Of a stretch of DNA of 64,000 nt, positions 44,800 to 55,832 are shown piece by piece. The position numbers and the translations under genes are program-made. Source of the DNA: Hofstenia miamia (lineage: Eukaryota > Xenacoelomorpha > Acoela > Hofsteniidae). Every line of letters starts with the position of its first letter. Positions within the stretch are counted from its first letter, which is position 1. The stretch lies in NCBI GenBank assembly GCA_900660155.1, contig CABFPE010000178.1, positions 595,530 through 659,529 of the forward strand. The letters run 5' to 3'. The notes beneath the pieces were generated by a model. It was not told the DNA's origin, did not search any database, and saw nothing but the letters and a program-made list of their open reading frames with translations.

Positions 44800-45660
44800 G
44801 TTACCAAATATAAATATAAACTAGTATGGGCATTATATTTCAGAAACTTAACTTGACTTGTAATATAGAAATTCAATATGATAATTATATTTTGGATTAT
44901 ATACAATATCAAGGACAACTAAATAGGCACGCACTTATACCATTTGATGACAAAAAAATTTCTACTCTAAAAAAGGCAGTTTTCAGATTAGCTCTTTTCT
45001 TTGAGCATTTTTGTGAATGTGAAAAGACTGCTATCAAATTACATACTTTATATGCTAATAGATCTGCTGTAACATGTGATAATGGCAATCAATTTGTACA
45101 TGCTCCATTATTAGCAAACGGTTGCTTAAGGGCAAGAAATTTATTTCTAAGAGATTAGTGGATGATGGAATGAAATATGCCCTGATTGTTTAGAAGCTGA
45201 ATTTGGTCATATATGCCAAATGAGTGGTGGTTCATACGACATTGCCCTTGAACAAGTAAAATCTGTCTTTATTTCATTTAGAATTATTTGAAAATTTGGG
45301 AATCATCTAATGAAAAATGAAGTGTCTAATTGTTGCAACAATCCTCTAACAGAATCAGAGAAAAACCTAATTGATGAACTTATTACTTCTGCAAGTCAAC
45401 CTGCTTGCAAGATTAAAACATCGTTATTTTATATATGCTAATATGTTTCTTTCAGAGAAAACTTAGACAATTCAAATGATGTTGCTCTTGAATGTTCTTA
45501 TTTTTTAAAATTTAGATTTTAGTGGACTATATCTTGCAGGAGAAGAGTTTTATCATTTTGCTTGTTATTGTTTTCAATATGATGCGCTTATGTTGCCAAG
45601 CATGGTAATTGCATATGTGAAAGCTCAAGGGTTTCCAATGTATTTTCAAATTCAGTGATT
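44800..45660 (+). pseudogene. Unidentified decayed coding region, Cys-containing
   Basis: A 110-codon frame (44826-45158) reads SLRDNHALIPFDD-like text with SLKKAVFRLALFFEHFCECEKTA-type composition and ends CDNGNQFVHAPLLANGCLRA and RNLFLRD. Beyond its stop, other frames give CPDCLEAEFGHICQMSGGSYD and VSNCCNNPLTESEKNLIDEL, which look like further decayed coding sequence to about 45450. I do not recognise the family. It could be a retrocopy of a host gene or an old transposon protein. There is no intron signal inside. Confidence 0.4.
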
Positions 45661-46200
45661 TCTAATTTGAATTCAAAAAAGAGTTCTTTTTTTGTTTGGT
45701 TCATACTTTTTTACGGGTTTTCTCCGTAAATTTATGAACATTTTGTTAAATAGAGAAAAGGGTTTGTGTGAAGCAAGAAAGCTTAGCAGTGAATAGTATG
45801 TATAATTTTGTTGCTTTGTGTAACTAACTAATAAAGCATGCTTTTAAATTAAATGGCCTCTGAATTTTTTCAACCTATTTGTTGTAGATGCGTCCTTTCT
45901 ATTTAGTTGTCTTTGGTGATATTAATCACTTCTTTATGACATTGATTTTCAAATGATATAATTTCTATCCAGAATGATTCATATTTATCGTGGTATAATT
46001 TAAATTCTAATTTATGTTGGGGTTTTAAATATTTTTGAGCTAATATCATAAGTCCATCACCTCTACCTAATCATTTTTTATGATGTCAAAGTAATATAGG
46101 TCAGGATTAAACGAATTAGGATCAGTAACGAAATTTCAGTAATTAAGAATATTGTGTTTTGACCTATCTTATCTATTAAGTTAAAAAATCATTTCTGTTT
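45661..46200. other. No gene seen
   Basis: AT-rich sequence between the unidentified coding relic and the LINE; nothing recognised. Confidence 0.4.
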
Positions 46201-47950
46201 AATTGAGACTTGTAATTTCTTAGTTTATTTTCAATTTACGATTTTTCTAGGATTGGTTCAGGGAATCCCTAGAAAAATTCAACTACAACCCTTTAATAAT
46301 TACAAAAATGCATTCAAGTTATTATACAAACAAATTCTAGAATTTACTAGTCATTTAATATCATTTCTAAAATTTTCGACTTATTGGTTCAGGAGATACT
46401 GAAAGTAACCCAGGGCCAATAATTTCGGAAAATAATATTAATGATGTATTAAACAAATTCAAAACGAACTTTAAGATTATTTATCTAAATGCTAGAAGTC
46501 TTAGTGCAAATCATAATAAATTTATTCAAATGGTAAGCAAAATCGGAAACAATGCAATATATGTTTTTACAGAAACTTGGTTAAAAGATTTTGATAATTG
46601 AAGAATATTCTATTATATATATATATATAACTCATTGAATTTCGATATTTTAAAAGAAAAATTAAGGTGACAAGGTTTTAGTTTTAGCAAGCACAAAAAT
46701 GGGTAAAAATTAACATTTTTTCATAATATACTATTACAAATTTGGGTGTACCCAAAGGAACTGTATTAGGCCCCATTATATTTTGCATTATGCGTAAATG
46801 ATCTTTCATTATCTTTGGAACACGGAAATATTTATCAATAGGCAGGTGATACTTGCATATTACGAACAGCAAGAAATCCCTTTAAGGCAACCAGACATCT
46901 GACAAAAGATATTCAAAATCTCAGAACATATTTCAATCGTAGTAAACTAAAAATTAATTCTGACAAAACTCAATTTAACATTTTTTCAACAAAGAACAAA
47001 GAAAGTTTACTGAAAATATTAATATTAATGTTTGTGATACAATGTGAATAGACAATGACTTAAAATTAGATAATTTTCTTTCCCAAAAATGGAAAAAGNN
47101 NNNNNNNNNNNNNNNNNNNCAATTTAACATTTTTTCAACAAAGAACAAAGAAAGTTTACTGAAAATATTAATATTAATGTTTGTGATACAATGTGAATAG
47201 ACAATGACTTAAAATTAGATAATTTTCTTTCCCAAAAATGGAAAAAGATGGCTTCCGGAGTCAAATATTAGTGCAATTTCCGTCATGTAGGAAACACATT
47301 TCATGGTAAAATTAATTAATTTATTTGTGCTGAGTCAATTTAATTTCTGCGCATTTCTTTCAAAATTAACATCGCAAAAGCGTTCATCATTATCAAAAAT
47401 TTTTTACTGAACATTTAGAACACTGAATTATATTGAAAAGCATGAGTCTATAATGCAATTAAGATCATCATATATAATATATTGGCTCCGAGTTATATAT
47501 TCAGTATCAATCTCTATGTATGATTTTTTAATTTAATCATGAATTTAGTTAATTAAGTTTTCTCAATAATTACATCAAAATCAATAAAAGGAATAAAACA
47601 CTTTTTAGTGTCAATAATCGTCAAGATGCATTTTCTTTCAGATGTTCAATCTTATGGAATGAATTAAATATCAATATATAGTGTGAGAGAAATTGTAAAC
47701 ATTTCAAGATAAAAGTCAACCAAATTTAAATGAATAAACAAACATTATTGGGCATAGATAATAAACTCAATACTTGGTCGAACTATTTTATAGCTGCTCT
47801 TTAATTAATAATGCATATGTAAATAGTTTTGTATGTATTTTTTCAAGTCTTAGTTTGTAGACTTTATATACATATTAGCAATAAATTTGCTTTAACTCTT
47901 ATTATTATTAGAATTATTATTATTATTATAAGTTAAGCTTCCTAAATTTA
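46200..47950 (+). mobile_element. Internally deleted CR1-like LINE, same family as 29.5-31.1 kb
   Basis: It reads GDTESNPGP (46392-46418), an endonuclease N-terminus (KIIYLNARSLSANHNKFIQM, IYVFTETWLKD to about 46598), a short (TA)n run, then jumps to late RT: LGVPKGTVLGPIIFCIM (46743-46793), a DDTC motif near 46850 and TRHLTKDIQNLRTYFNRSKL (thumb). The tail QTLLGIDNKLNTWSNYFIAAL (47735-47800) and a 3' UTR with TTATTATTATTA at its end match the minus-strand copy at 29.5 kb. Most of the endonuclease and early RT are missing. A 128-bp piece is repeated across an N gap at 47.1 kb. Confidence 0.85.
46971..47247. repeat. Same 128 bp on both sides of a 21-N gap
   Basis: Bases 46971-47098 and 47120-47247 are identical, separated only by Ns (47099-47119). 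Contig ends that overlap but were joined as a gap explain this best. Confidence 0.92.
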
Positions 47951-48088
47951 AAACGATTTTTTCTAGGGATTTCAAAAATTATTCAGATGAGACCATGGAA
48001 AATTTAGTTAAAAATGTTCCATTTGACTATATTTTTACTATAAATTCTGCTTCCCACATGCAGCTTTTTCTATGAGGAGGGGAACTAT

Positions 48089-48092
<4 letters not shown>

Positions 48093-48153
<61 letters not shown>
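48093..48153. repeat. (TA)n microsatellite, longest in window
   Basis: About 61 bp of pure TA, giving a spurious alternating Tyr-Ile reading frame. Confidence 0.95.
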
Positions 48154-48156
<3 letters not shown>

Positions 48157-49665
48157 ATATATTTCATTTTAACCTAACAAACGGAGCACGCATTATAAAT
48201 GTTTATGTTATCAATTATACTGATAATGAATTATTTCTCCCTACACCCCACTAATGCAACCTTTATTAGGATGGCTAACACACTTATTGAATACAGGCTG
48301 ATGCACTGTTAACTGTTCCAATTTGAATAGGAAACACTTCTTTAATTTTGTAGTAGAGTGATTTCTAGAAATGTCTTACTTCTTAGACTTTAATAAATCT
48401 TATCAGAAAATTTAGGCCAATCCCTGCTCAGCCTGAATCCGCTCCAACCCACTTAATTCCGATTCGGCATATTTTCATGAGATTTTTTAAGAAGTTTTCT
48501 ACAATTTTGCGGCTTGCTATATCAAAGTAAGGTATTTTAGAATAGAAACCATCAATAAAATCTGGGCATTGAATTGGAAATTCTAAATTCAGTTCTTCAA
48601 GAGTATATGATACTAATATACAATTTCAAAACGTTAAAAAATTATATAGCATTCACTACAACTGTAGTGACCAGCGCAGGTTTATCTCTGACTTCAACTC
48701 CTGATAACAGAAAAATGCACAGGATTGGGGATCATTTCGAATTAAGCTGACAGAAAAAAACCATTAGTTACGTTTTGCAACTTGCCATAATTTGAATTAT
48801 TATTAGCATTGCTATATAATTCACAATATTTCACTACAAGTTAATGTATACAGAAAGCGTGTTCAAATCATTTTCACCCCAGTAAGCTATAACTTCATAA
48901 ACATTTCATTCAAAATGGCTATATTTCTCATTCTTAGTTTCACTTAAGTAGCGCATTAAATTGCCCCTCGCCATAAATTACAGAAACGCAGGAGTAGGCA
49001 ATTTTTAATTGGAACCCTACAAATAGATGTTTCTTGTTTAGTAAATTAATCAATTTTTGCGTTTCAAACAATAGATTATTGCCAACTTTTGGCAATAATT
49101 AGAATAAAAATATTATATCAAAAATCATAGTAAGTTAACTAGTTTGGTATTAATAAAAATCAATATATAACACATAAAAAATTTTTCAAAGAAAAATCAT
49201 AATTGTGAGATAACAAAAAGGTTTACTTGTGGTTCATACATCTGTTAGCAGTAAGAAGAAATTGTTCTACAAAATCAAAACTTAAATATTGCCACTAATC
49301 ATAATTGCTAATGGCAAATTTGGTTCTGTCATACATACTATATATAAATGCGGTGATCATAGTTTAATTTCTTTTGGTTTGGCATGATAAGGTGAGGTAT
49401 CCGACAGAATATCACAATGGTGCGCAATAAGGTTAATGTTAAGCCTTCAATATGCATAAAATGGTGAATTGGGTTGTGGAAGCATTACATATTTTTGGGT
49501 CATCAAATTATCCAGTACATTCCACAGCCAAGGCTATATAAATTTACTAGACAGGATGATAATGCTTCTGGAATCGGGAATTGATTATATATTTCAGTAA
49601 GATTTAAGTGAATCTTAAATATTTGGCAATTGATTTTTTAAAATATTCAATAGGTTAGTTAATTT
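48154..49665. other. No gene seen
   Basis: AT-rich unassigned DNA. A slightly GC-richer patch at 48420-48475 is of unknown origin. Confidence 0.45.
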
Positions 49666-50098
49666 GCAATTTTTGCAATAATTGCAATATCAATTTAATA
49701 TTGTCTACCCTTGCAGATATAGAGTAGAACAGTTATTTACATATTATGTTTTACAATTGTTATAGGTAGGGGGCGTACGCAGGGTTTTTAAACGGTGGAT
49801 TATCTCCGCCGTAAGTAACAAATAACGGGGCAAGCCCCTAAAATTCTTTGGAAATATTGATGAATTCGACATTAAGAAATGCATTTCACTACCTAAATTT
49901 TGACATTCTTAATATTGCTTAACGAAAATTTTTTTGTTTAACCAGTGAAAGGCAATTTTGAAAAACTCACTGAAGGACATTCCACAGCTTGCGTACGTCA
50001 CTAGTTATAGGCAAACATTTCATGAGGAATGGAAACATCTCTGCTCTATTGAGAGGGGGAACTTTCCCCCAGTTCCCCCCTCTGGGTGCGCCTCTGAT
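49666..50098. repeat. Dispersed ~430-bp repeat, copy 1, with nested MITE
   Basis: It matches 54600-55049 closely from GCAATAATTGCAATATCAAT through to TCTGGGTGCGCCTCTGAT. The right end resembles the end of a hAT-like element (reverse complement CAGAGGCGCACCCAGA). The left end lacks a matching terminus. A smaller MITE (49767-50003) lies inside both copies, so it was already there when this unit spread or was duplicated. Confidence 0.85.
49767..50003. mobile_element. hAT-type MITE with exact 8-bp target duplication (nested)
   Basis: Ends TAGGGGGCGTACGCAGG and CTTGCGTACGTCACTA are inverted copies with a few mismatches. GTTATAGG flanks both sides (49759-49766 and 50004-50011). At 237 bp and with an internal GAAATGCATTT, it resembles the 238-bp MITE at 9686-9923. 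Confidence 0.88.
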
Positions 50099-50099
50099 C

Positions 50100-51310
50100 A
50101 CAACTATGATGTTTGCATTGAAGGAAAGAGATAATGTTTATTAATATGTTCAATTAATGTCAACTTGAAAATCTTCTCAAGAAACTTGAAAGGAAAATGT
50201 AAGCTCGAAGCAGGGCAATAACTTTTCCGAAAGTTATTTCGGTCTAAGACTTTGCTGTTATAAAATGGAAACACAACTGCACGTTTCCAGCAGTGAGGAA
50301 CAGTTTTAGAGCTAAGCAATTTATTTATCATTATCACATACAGAAGTAATAATATATCCAAACATTGCTTAGTTAAATATATAAGAATGATTTCAAGATA
50401 GCAGCTTTTGGTAGCTATGCTCATAGCTATTTATTTCAGAAGAAAATATTAAATCCACAGAATGAAGTTGGCAGTCAGTGCCATTAATGTAAAATCTAAT
50501 ATCATTTATCTTACCTTTAAAAACAGCAAACGTTAGAAATGTTGGGGAGAACGCGGTAATCAGAGCAACAAGTAAATGTGATAAGCATTGTTAAATAAGT
50601 TGCAAGAATAAGCAGCAACAACAACTCTTTCGTAGTAGTTTAAATAAACAGTTTCAATGAGCTTTCGATAAAAAACATTAAAGTTTCGGAAGTAGTAAAA
50701 TCATCAATTGTATGGGAATTTAATAACCTTCTATCTAGTCGTCACTTTATTTATTTTAGTTCGCATAAATCATTAGTAAGCCACACGGAATGAGGTCACA
50801 TCAATACATGTCTTTCAATAAATGGAAGATGTAGATCAACAAAACTAGAAAAATTTTCATTAAACTGTTTCCTGAAAAAGTCATATATTTAAAAAATCAT
50901 CAATGTCCAAATGTTTCCAATTTCTAGTTTTAATAAACTTTCATTCTAGAGGCAGGTGCAGAAACATTATGTAGCATTAGATCATCTCATCATATGATGG
51001 ATGACCAAATCTATGAAAAAAATGTGGAACACAGATATTTTGAACAAGCATGCTGTCCGATCGAGTGATGATGTTATCAGTTTGTGACCCCAGTATGAGT
51101 TGGACCAAAAACTAACTGCTATCAGCTTGCAAATTCAATATAGCTGTTGCATAAAACATCATACGGATCACCTAGATGGAAGTTAGATCAACAGTTATGA
51201 TAATTTCTAATGGAGACAAACAGAGTGTTTCCATCAGATTAGAGAAGTGTGATAGAAACAGATTTGAATGAGATGATGGTGCCCGATATATGACAAGTCT
51301 AAAGCTAAAG
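50100..51310 (-). mobile_element. CR1/Jockey-type LINE relic (endonuclease end and RT start)
   Basis: From the right on the minus strand: SQTDNIITRSDSMLVQNICVP (about 51090-51030), equivalent to the LD.I..R....V segment late in the endonuclease domain, then degraded linker. RT fingers follow at 50424-50104 (IMINKLLSSKTVPHCWKRAVVFPFY, LDRNNFRKSYCPASSL, KFLEKIFKLTLIEHINKH). It ends exactly where the dispersed repeat begins at 50098. Stops and frameshifts are present. Confidence 0.75.
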
Positions 51311-52110
51311 TTTGCATGGAAGAAATTATGAGCATTCAAAATAATAACCCTTAATAATAATAAAAATATTAAGGTTTCAAAATAATTTATTAGAATCAGA
51401 AAGATTTTACAACGTCAGAAAAAAAGAACTTTTTGTTAATGTATTTTGAGAAAATTGTATATATATTTCTCGCACTGCACTAGAATGTGGTTTCCTGTTT
51501 TATAAACGACAAACACCACTACAATTATGTTGAAGATTATGAGAGCATCTATAAATAACTACTAGACTACCTCTTCTGCTACATAAAGTATTCTAAAAGT
51601 TAGGTAATGTTCTTTTCAATTCTGCCAAGATATATGTATCATAATCATTCAGTAATACGACTTATATCTATACATTTATCAGCAATTACTTCAACAATTA
51701 ACGAAATTTTACCACAAAGAGACTGTGCATTCTATAAAAAAAATCTACTTAGCCAATAGCATGATCAGCTAGTCAATTGACTTCGATACCTTGTTAAAAA
51801 GTTTTAACTTTTGAATTTTGAAATCATCTCGGAAAAACCATCTTGAATAAGTTTATAGAGCAATTTTATTATATCTTTCTCTTGTAATCAAGCTTCATTA
51901 GTTAGAAAACGATTGACAAAAATTGGTTTAAAATATGACTTCAAAGATGAAGCTTTAGCTAACAACTTTTTGTACTTCCCAAGGAGAGTTAAGTGTGACG
52001 ATAACAGACTGAGGTCTCTTTGAATTAGAGTTAAATTTACCGTAATTTGACCAAGATTATTTTCAATATGACACAATGCGTCAGAAATCTCTTTTTTCTT
52101 CATTTATCAC
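51311..52110 (-). other. Possible upstream LINE remains; coiled-coil-like ORF
   Basis: A 71-codon minus-strand frame (52103-51888) reads KKKEISDALCHIENNLGQITVNL then LIQRDLSLLSSHLTLLGKYKKLL, a heptad-like pattern of the kind seen in LINE ORF1 or structural proteins. It lies 5' of the LINE relic on the same strand. The assignment to ORF1 is a guess. Confidence 0.3.
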
Positions 52111-54139
52111 CTTGGGATAGATAGAGACTTTAAGGGAACCACAAAGTTCAATCATAAATGTTATCCATTTTGGTATCATATGTAGAATAATTATCACTGA
52201 AAAAACTACCTGTTTTCACTTGTATAACCATTTGCTTCATAAATTTGTCTAATTTTATAATCAAGATTATAAGTAGGGATCAATGAGTGTCGCATGAAAT
52301 ACTTCTTTATTTCTTACTGCAAAACAGTCATTGCAAAACACAAAACCGTTTTCATAAAAACCAGAACATGACATATTCAAATGAAATGTTGAACTGCAGT
52401 ATTAACAGACATATTTCGTTTCGTTATTACGTATAATATTATTGCCTCTACAACACGAAGTTGAAGTATCAAATATAGGGAGTCCTGAAGTGAGTATAGG
52501 CTCTAAGCTATGGGTAGGCCCCATAAATGCACAGTAAATTGGTAGTTAACAAAAGTTTGAACTGAAGTAGTAATGAAAGTACACTGACATGAAACTTAAT
52601 GAAAGCATTGATGAGCGTGTTTCTTTGTGTTATGTTCAAAACACGACTTTTCAAAAAAAAATTTCATGATGGATTTCTACAAAATTATTACATTTCAGTA
52701 ACTTTTCCATTTGTGATGACATATGGGGACGTTCATGGCTTGAGATTTTAGACTTGCTAAATAAATACGATTTGGGTTAGCTAAATAGAGTATTGGGTTG
52801 GCTTCATCCCAGAACTCACCGGCCCCCAATATAAACCGCGTATGGAAAAAAACACAATAAAAATAGGTTAAGCTATACACTGAGTAAAAAATTGAGGTAT
52901 TTAAAAACGTGACGCTTTTTTTCATTAAACTTAATATGTAGTAGAATAGAATAGAGTAGCATAAAAAAGAAGTAGGCTAGCTTTTGAAACAAATATGCAA
53001 CAGAAATTCAGATAACAATTGACCAGTTCTCATTTTTCCTGTACATAAAATAGTTTATTTCAAAAGTTTATGATGCTCTCTGTGTTTCTGATAATATCAA
53101 ATTCATCACTATAAGAGTGCCATAAATAAATATCCCAGATCCACCCACGCGAAAATGCAATTTTTAAATTTGAAATTCAAGTAGAAGTTGCAAATATTGA
53201 TTAGTGTTATGTTTCATTTTCTTCATGATGGAACCTACCTCAATGAAATTTCATTTCAAATTATAAAGCAGCTCTTGCATTGTTAGAAAAATAAATATTC
53301 CTGTACTTTGGCAGAGTCGCTAACTGCTATTTAACCTCATTTCAAGAATCAAAGGTAAGCATATTTTTTATGTACATTAAATAATTTTAAAGTACATTGG
53401 TAGACTCATAGACTGTGCTGCACCACCCATTTTTATATAAGTTTTATTAACTGTATTGACATGCCCTTTAATTTATTCATGAATATTACTAAAAGCAATT
53501 TATATCTGCAATTAAAATCCGATAGACAGAAGTATAAAATATGTAATGAATTTTATAACGAAATTGCGCTTTGTTAAATATTTTATAGTTTTTTGTTGTC
53601 CCATACATATCACATGTCTATTGCAATGGGAATAAGTAAACAGTCGTTCTTAACTTGTATCGTTTATTTTGCGATATTTATGAAGTCGTAAAATGTACCA
53701 ACCTTACTTCGACTTGCACATTGATCTTGCAACAATGACTAGAAATTGGTAGATTTTTGCAATTGAAATGAATCAGGACAATTTGCACCTCTAGTAAGAT
53801 CGGTTAGCTTTTCATAGTATCTAGATTGTAAACGTTTTGCGTTTTAAAAGATGTGGGAACAGTTGATAAAGCTATGAATAATGTTTCATATAGGCAGTAT
53901 GAGAGTTGTATAATGAATTTCGCAACATATCAAAAATGTAATCGATGAAATTCTTGCAATTCAATCTGCAAAAATCCGCAAAATTTTAACATATTATCGG
54001 CATTCACACCACATAGATGCGAGTTATCTACGAATCCATAGAGATTTATTCAATTCTTGTACAGAACTCCGACCAATATTTTATGAATAAGGTTTGCTAT
54101 TCTTTCTTTTTTATTATTTATTATAAATAAAACCGTTTA

Positions 54140-54142
<3 letters not shown>
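52111..54142. other. No gene seen
   Basis: AT-rich DNA with no recognised domain, repeat terminus or RNA gene. Confidence 0.45.

Positions 54143-54172
<30 letters not shown>
54143..54172. repeat. (TA)n microsatellite
   Basis: A pure TA run; the flanking sequence to about 54600 shows no gene. Confidence 0.9.
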
Positions 54173-54175
<3 letters not shown>

Positions 54176-54599
54176 GCTTACTTCATAGACTATAAAAACC
54201 AGCTAACAGTTACAATTAATAAGATAAAAACAATATTTACAATTAAAACTCTTAAAATATGTCACTTACAATTTCCCACAGTGGGTTTGAATTTGATTAT
54301 ACCCAGTTTCTGGAAATACTTAGTCTATGTCGTCACGAAATATTAGTTTAAAACAAATGAGTGAGCTCTTTTCGAGAATTTGGAAAGGAAAGCCAAAAAT
54401 TAAGCAACAAAAGTTTAAATACCAAAGAAATATAATGCCAAAAATTTAAATCAGTAATGATGAAAACATCAACAGTATATAAAGTCAAAAACAGATATAT
54501 AATGCAAAGAAGTATAATACCACGAATTATACCAAAAATATTAAATGCCAAATAATAAACACATCAAAAGAAAACACCCACGCTATTGGACATAACTAT

Positions 54600-55049
54600 G
54601 ACATCATTCGCATTTTTGCGATAATTGCAATATCAATTTAATATTGTCTACCCTTGCAGACATAGAGTAGAACCAATAGTTATTTACATATTATGTTGTA
54701 CAATTGTTATAGGTAGGGGCGTACGCAGGGTTTTCCAATGGTGGAATATCTCCGGTGTAACTTACGGCTTTAAGTAACAAAAAGCGGTGCAAACCCCTAA
54801 AATTCTTTGGAAATATTGATGATTTCGATACTAAGAAATGCATTTAACCACCTAAATTTGGACTTTCTTAATATCTCTTAACAAAAATTTTTTTGTTTAA
54901 CCAGTCAAAGGCAATTTTGAAAAACTCACTGAAGGACATTCCACAGCCTGCGTACACCACTGATTATGGGCAAATATTTCATGAGGAATGGAAGCATCTC
55001 TGCTCTGTTGAGGGGGGAACATTCCCCCCCTCTGGGTGCGCCTCTGATA
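54600..55049. repeat. Dispersed ~430-bp repeat, copy 2, with nested MITE
   Basis: Second copy of 49666-50098 in the same orientation. It includes the nested MITE (TAGGGGCGTACGCAGG at about 54714 to CCTGCGTACACCACTG at about 54962). The flanking octamers of the MITE are GTTATAGG and a changed ATTATGGG here. A handful of small differences separate the copies. Confidence 0.85.
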
Positions 55050-55832
55050 TACATGTGAACAACCAATGCGGCCAAAAATAAAAGGGAGAGTTGGTAGTTC
55101 AGTCTACTGGTAATTACATATAATGAAATCACTGAAATCCAATACAAACAAGTCATGAAGTTTCCTATGAGGGTTAACCTAAAGATCATAATATAGTAAT
55201 ACGAACAATGAACGATAGGAAAGCTATAACAAATAAAAACCCCTATACTTATACCTAACCTAAGAGCACATCAGGTAAGCACTGGCTACCAGCCGCACAG
55301 CCGTTTGAATGGCGAACAAATGAATGTTAGGTGCAAAGCCATTACGAACTCCTGTTAAATGAAGTTGTGGACCACCGTCTAGAATACCCTAGTGCTCGAC
55401 TGTTTAGCTTTCCATGATAATTAATAAATAAACCTGACAAAGATAAACGAAGTAAATCCAATGAATTTTAGTCATCATCAAAATAATAAACTGCACCACT
55501 TTTATACTTGAAACTATTAAACAATCAAATATTTGGCTAGTACCTGTTAAATCTAAGTTGTTGACAATTTTCTAATTTCTGATTTTCCTTTATCTGCTGA
55601 TTTACACACGTCAGCATTAATTAGCTTTTGCGACTTCGGCCTTTTACCATTTGTCAAATATACTGCCAAATTAATATGAAAATACTGCTTCATAATTTTA
55701 CAAATGATTTAACTAATCATAATCATGTGTGTACAATAAATATTTATTTCTTAATTTAGTCTTAGTTCTTTCCTCTAATTCTCTCTACTTGACCACATGA
55801 TTGGATTATGTTACACTCCCCCTCCAGCATAG
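55050..55832. other. No gene identified
   Basis: This stretch lies downstream of the minus-strand fossil element and could be its untranslated or terminal region, but no terminal repeat pair was found. Two short GC-richer patches occur near 55290 and 55370. Confidence 0.35.
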
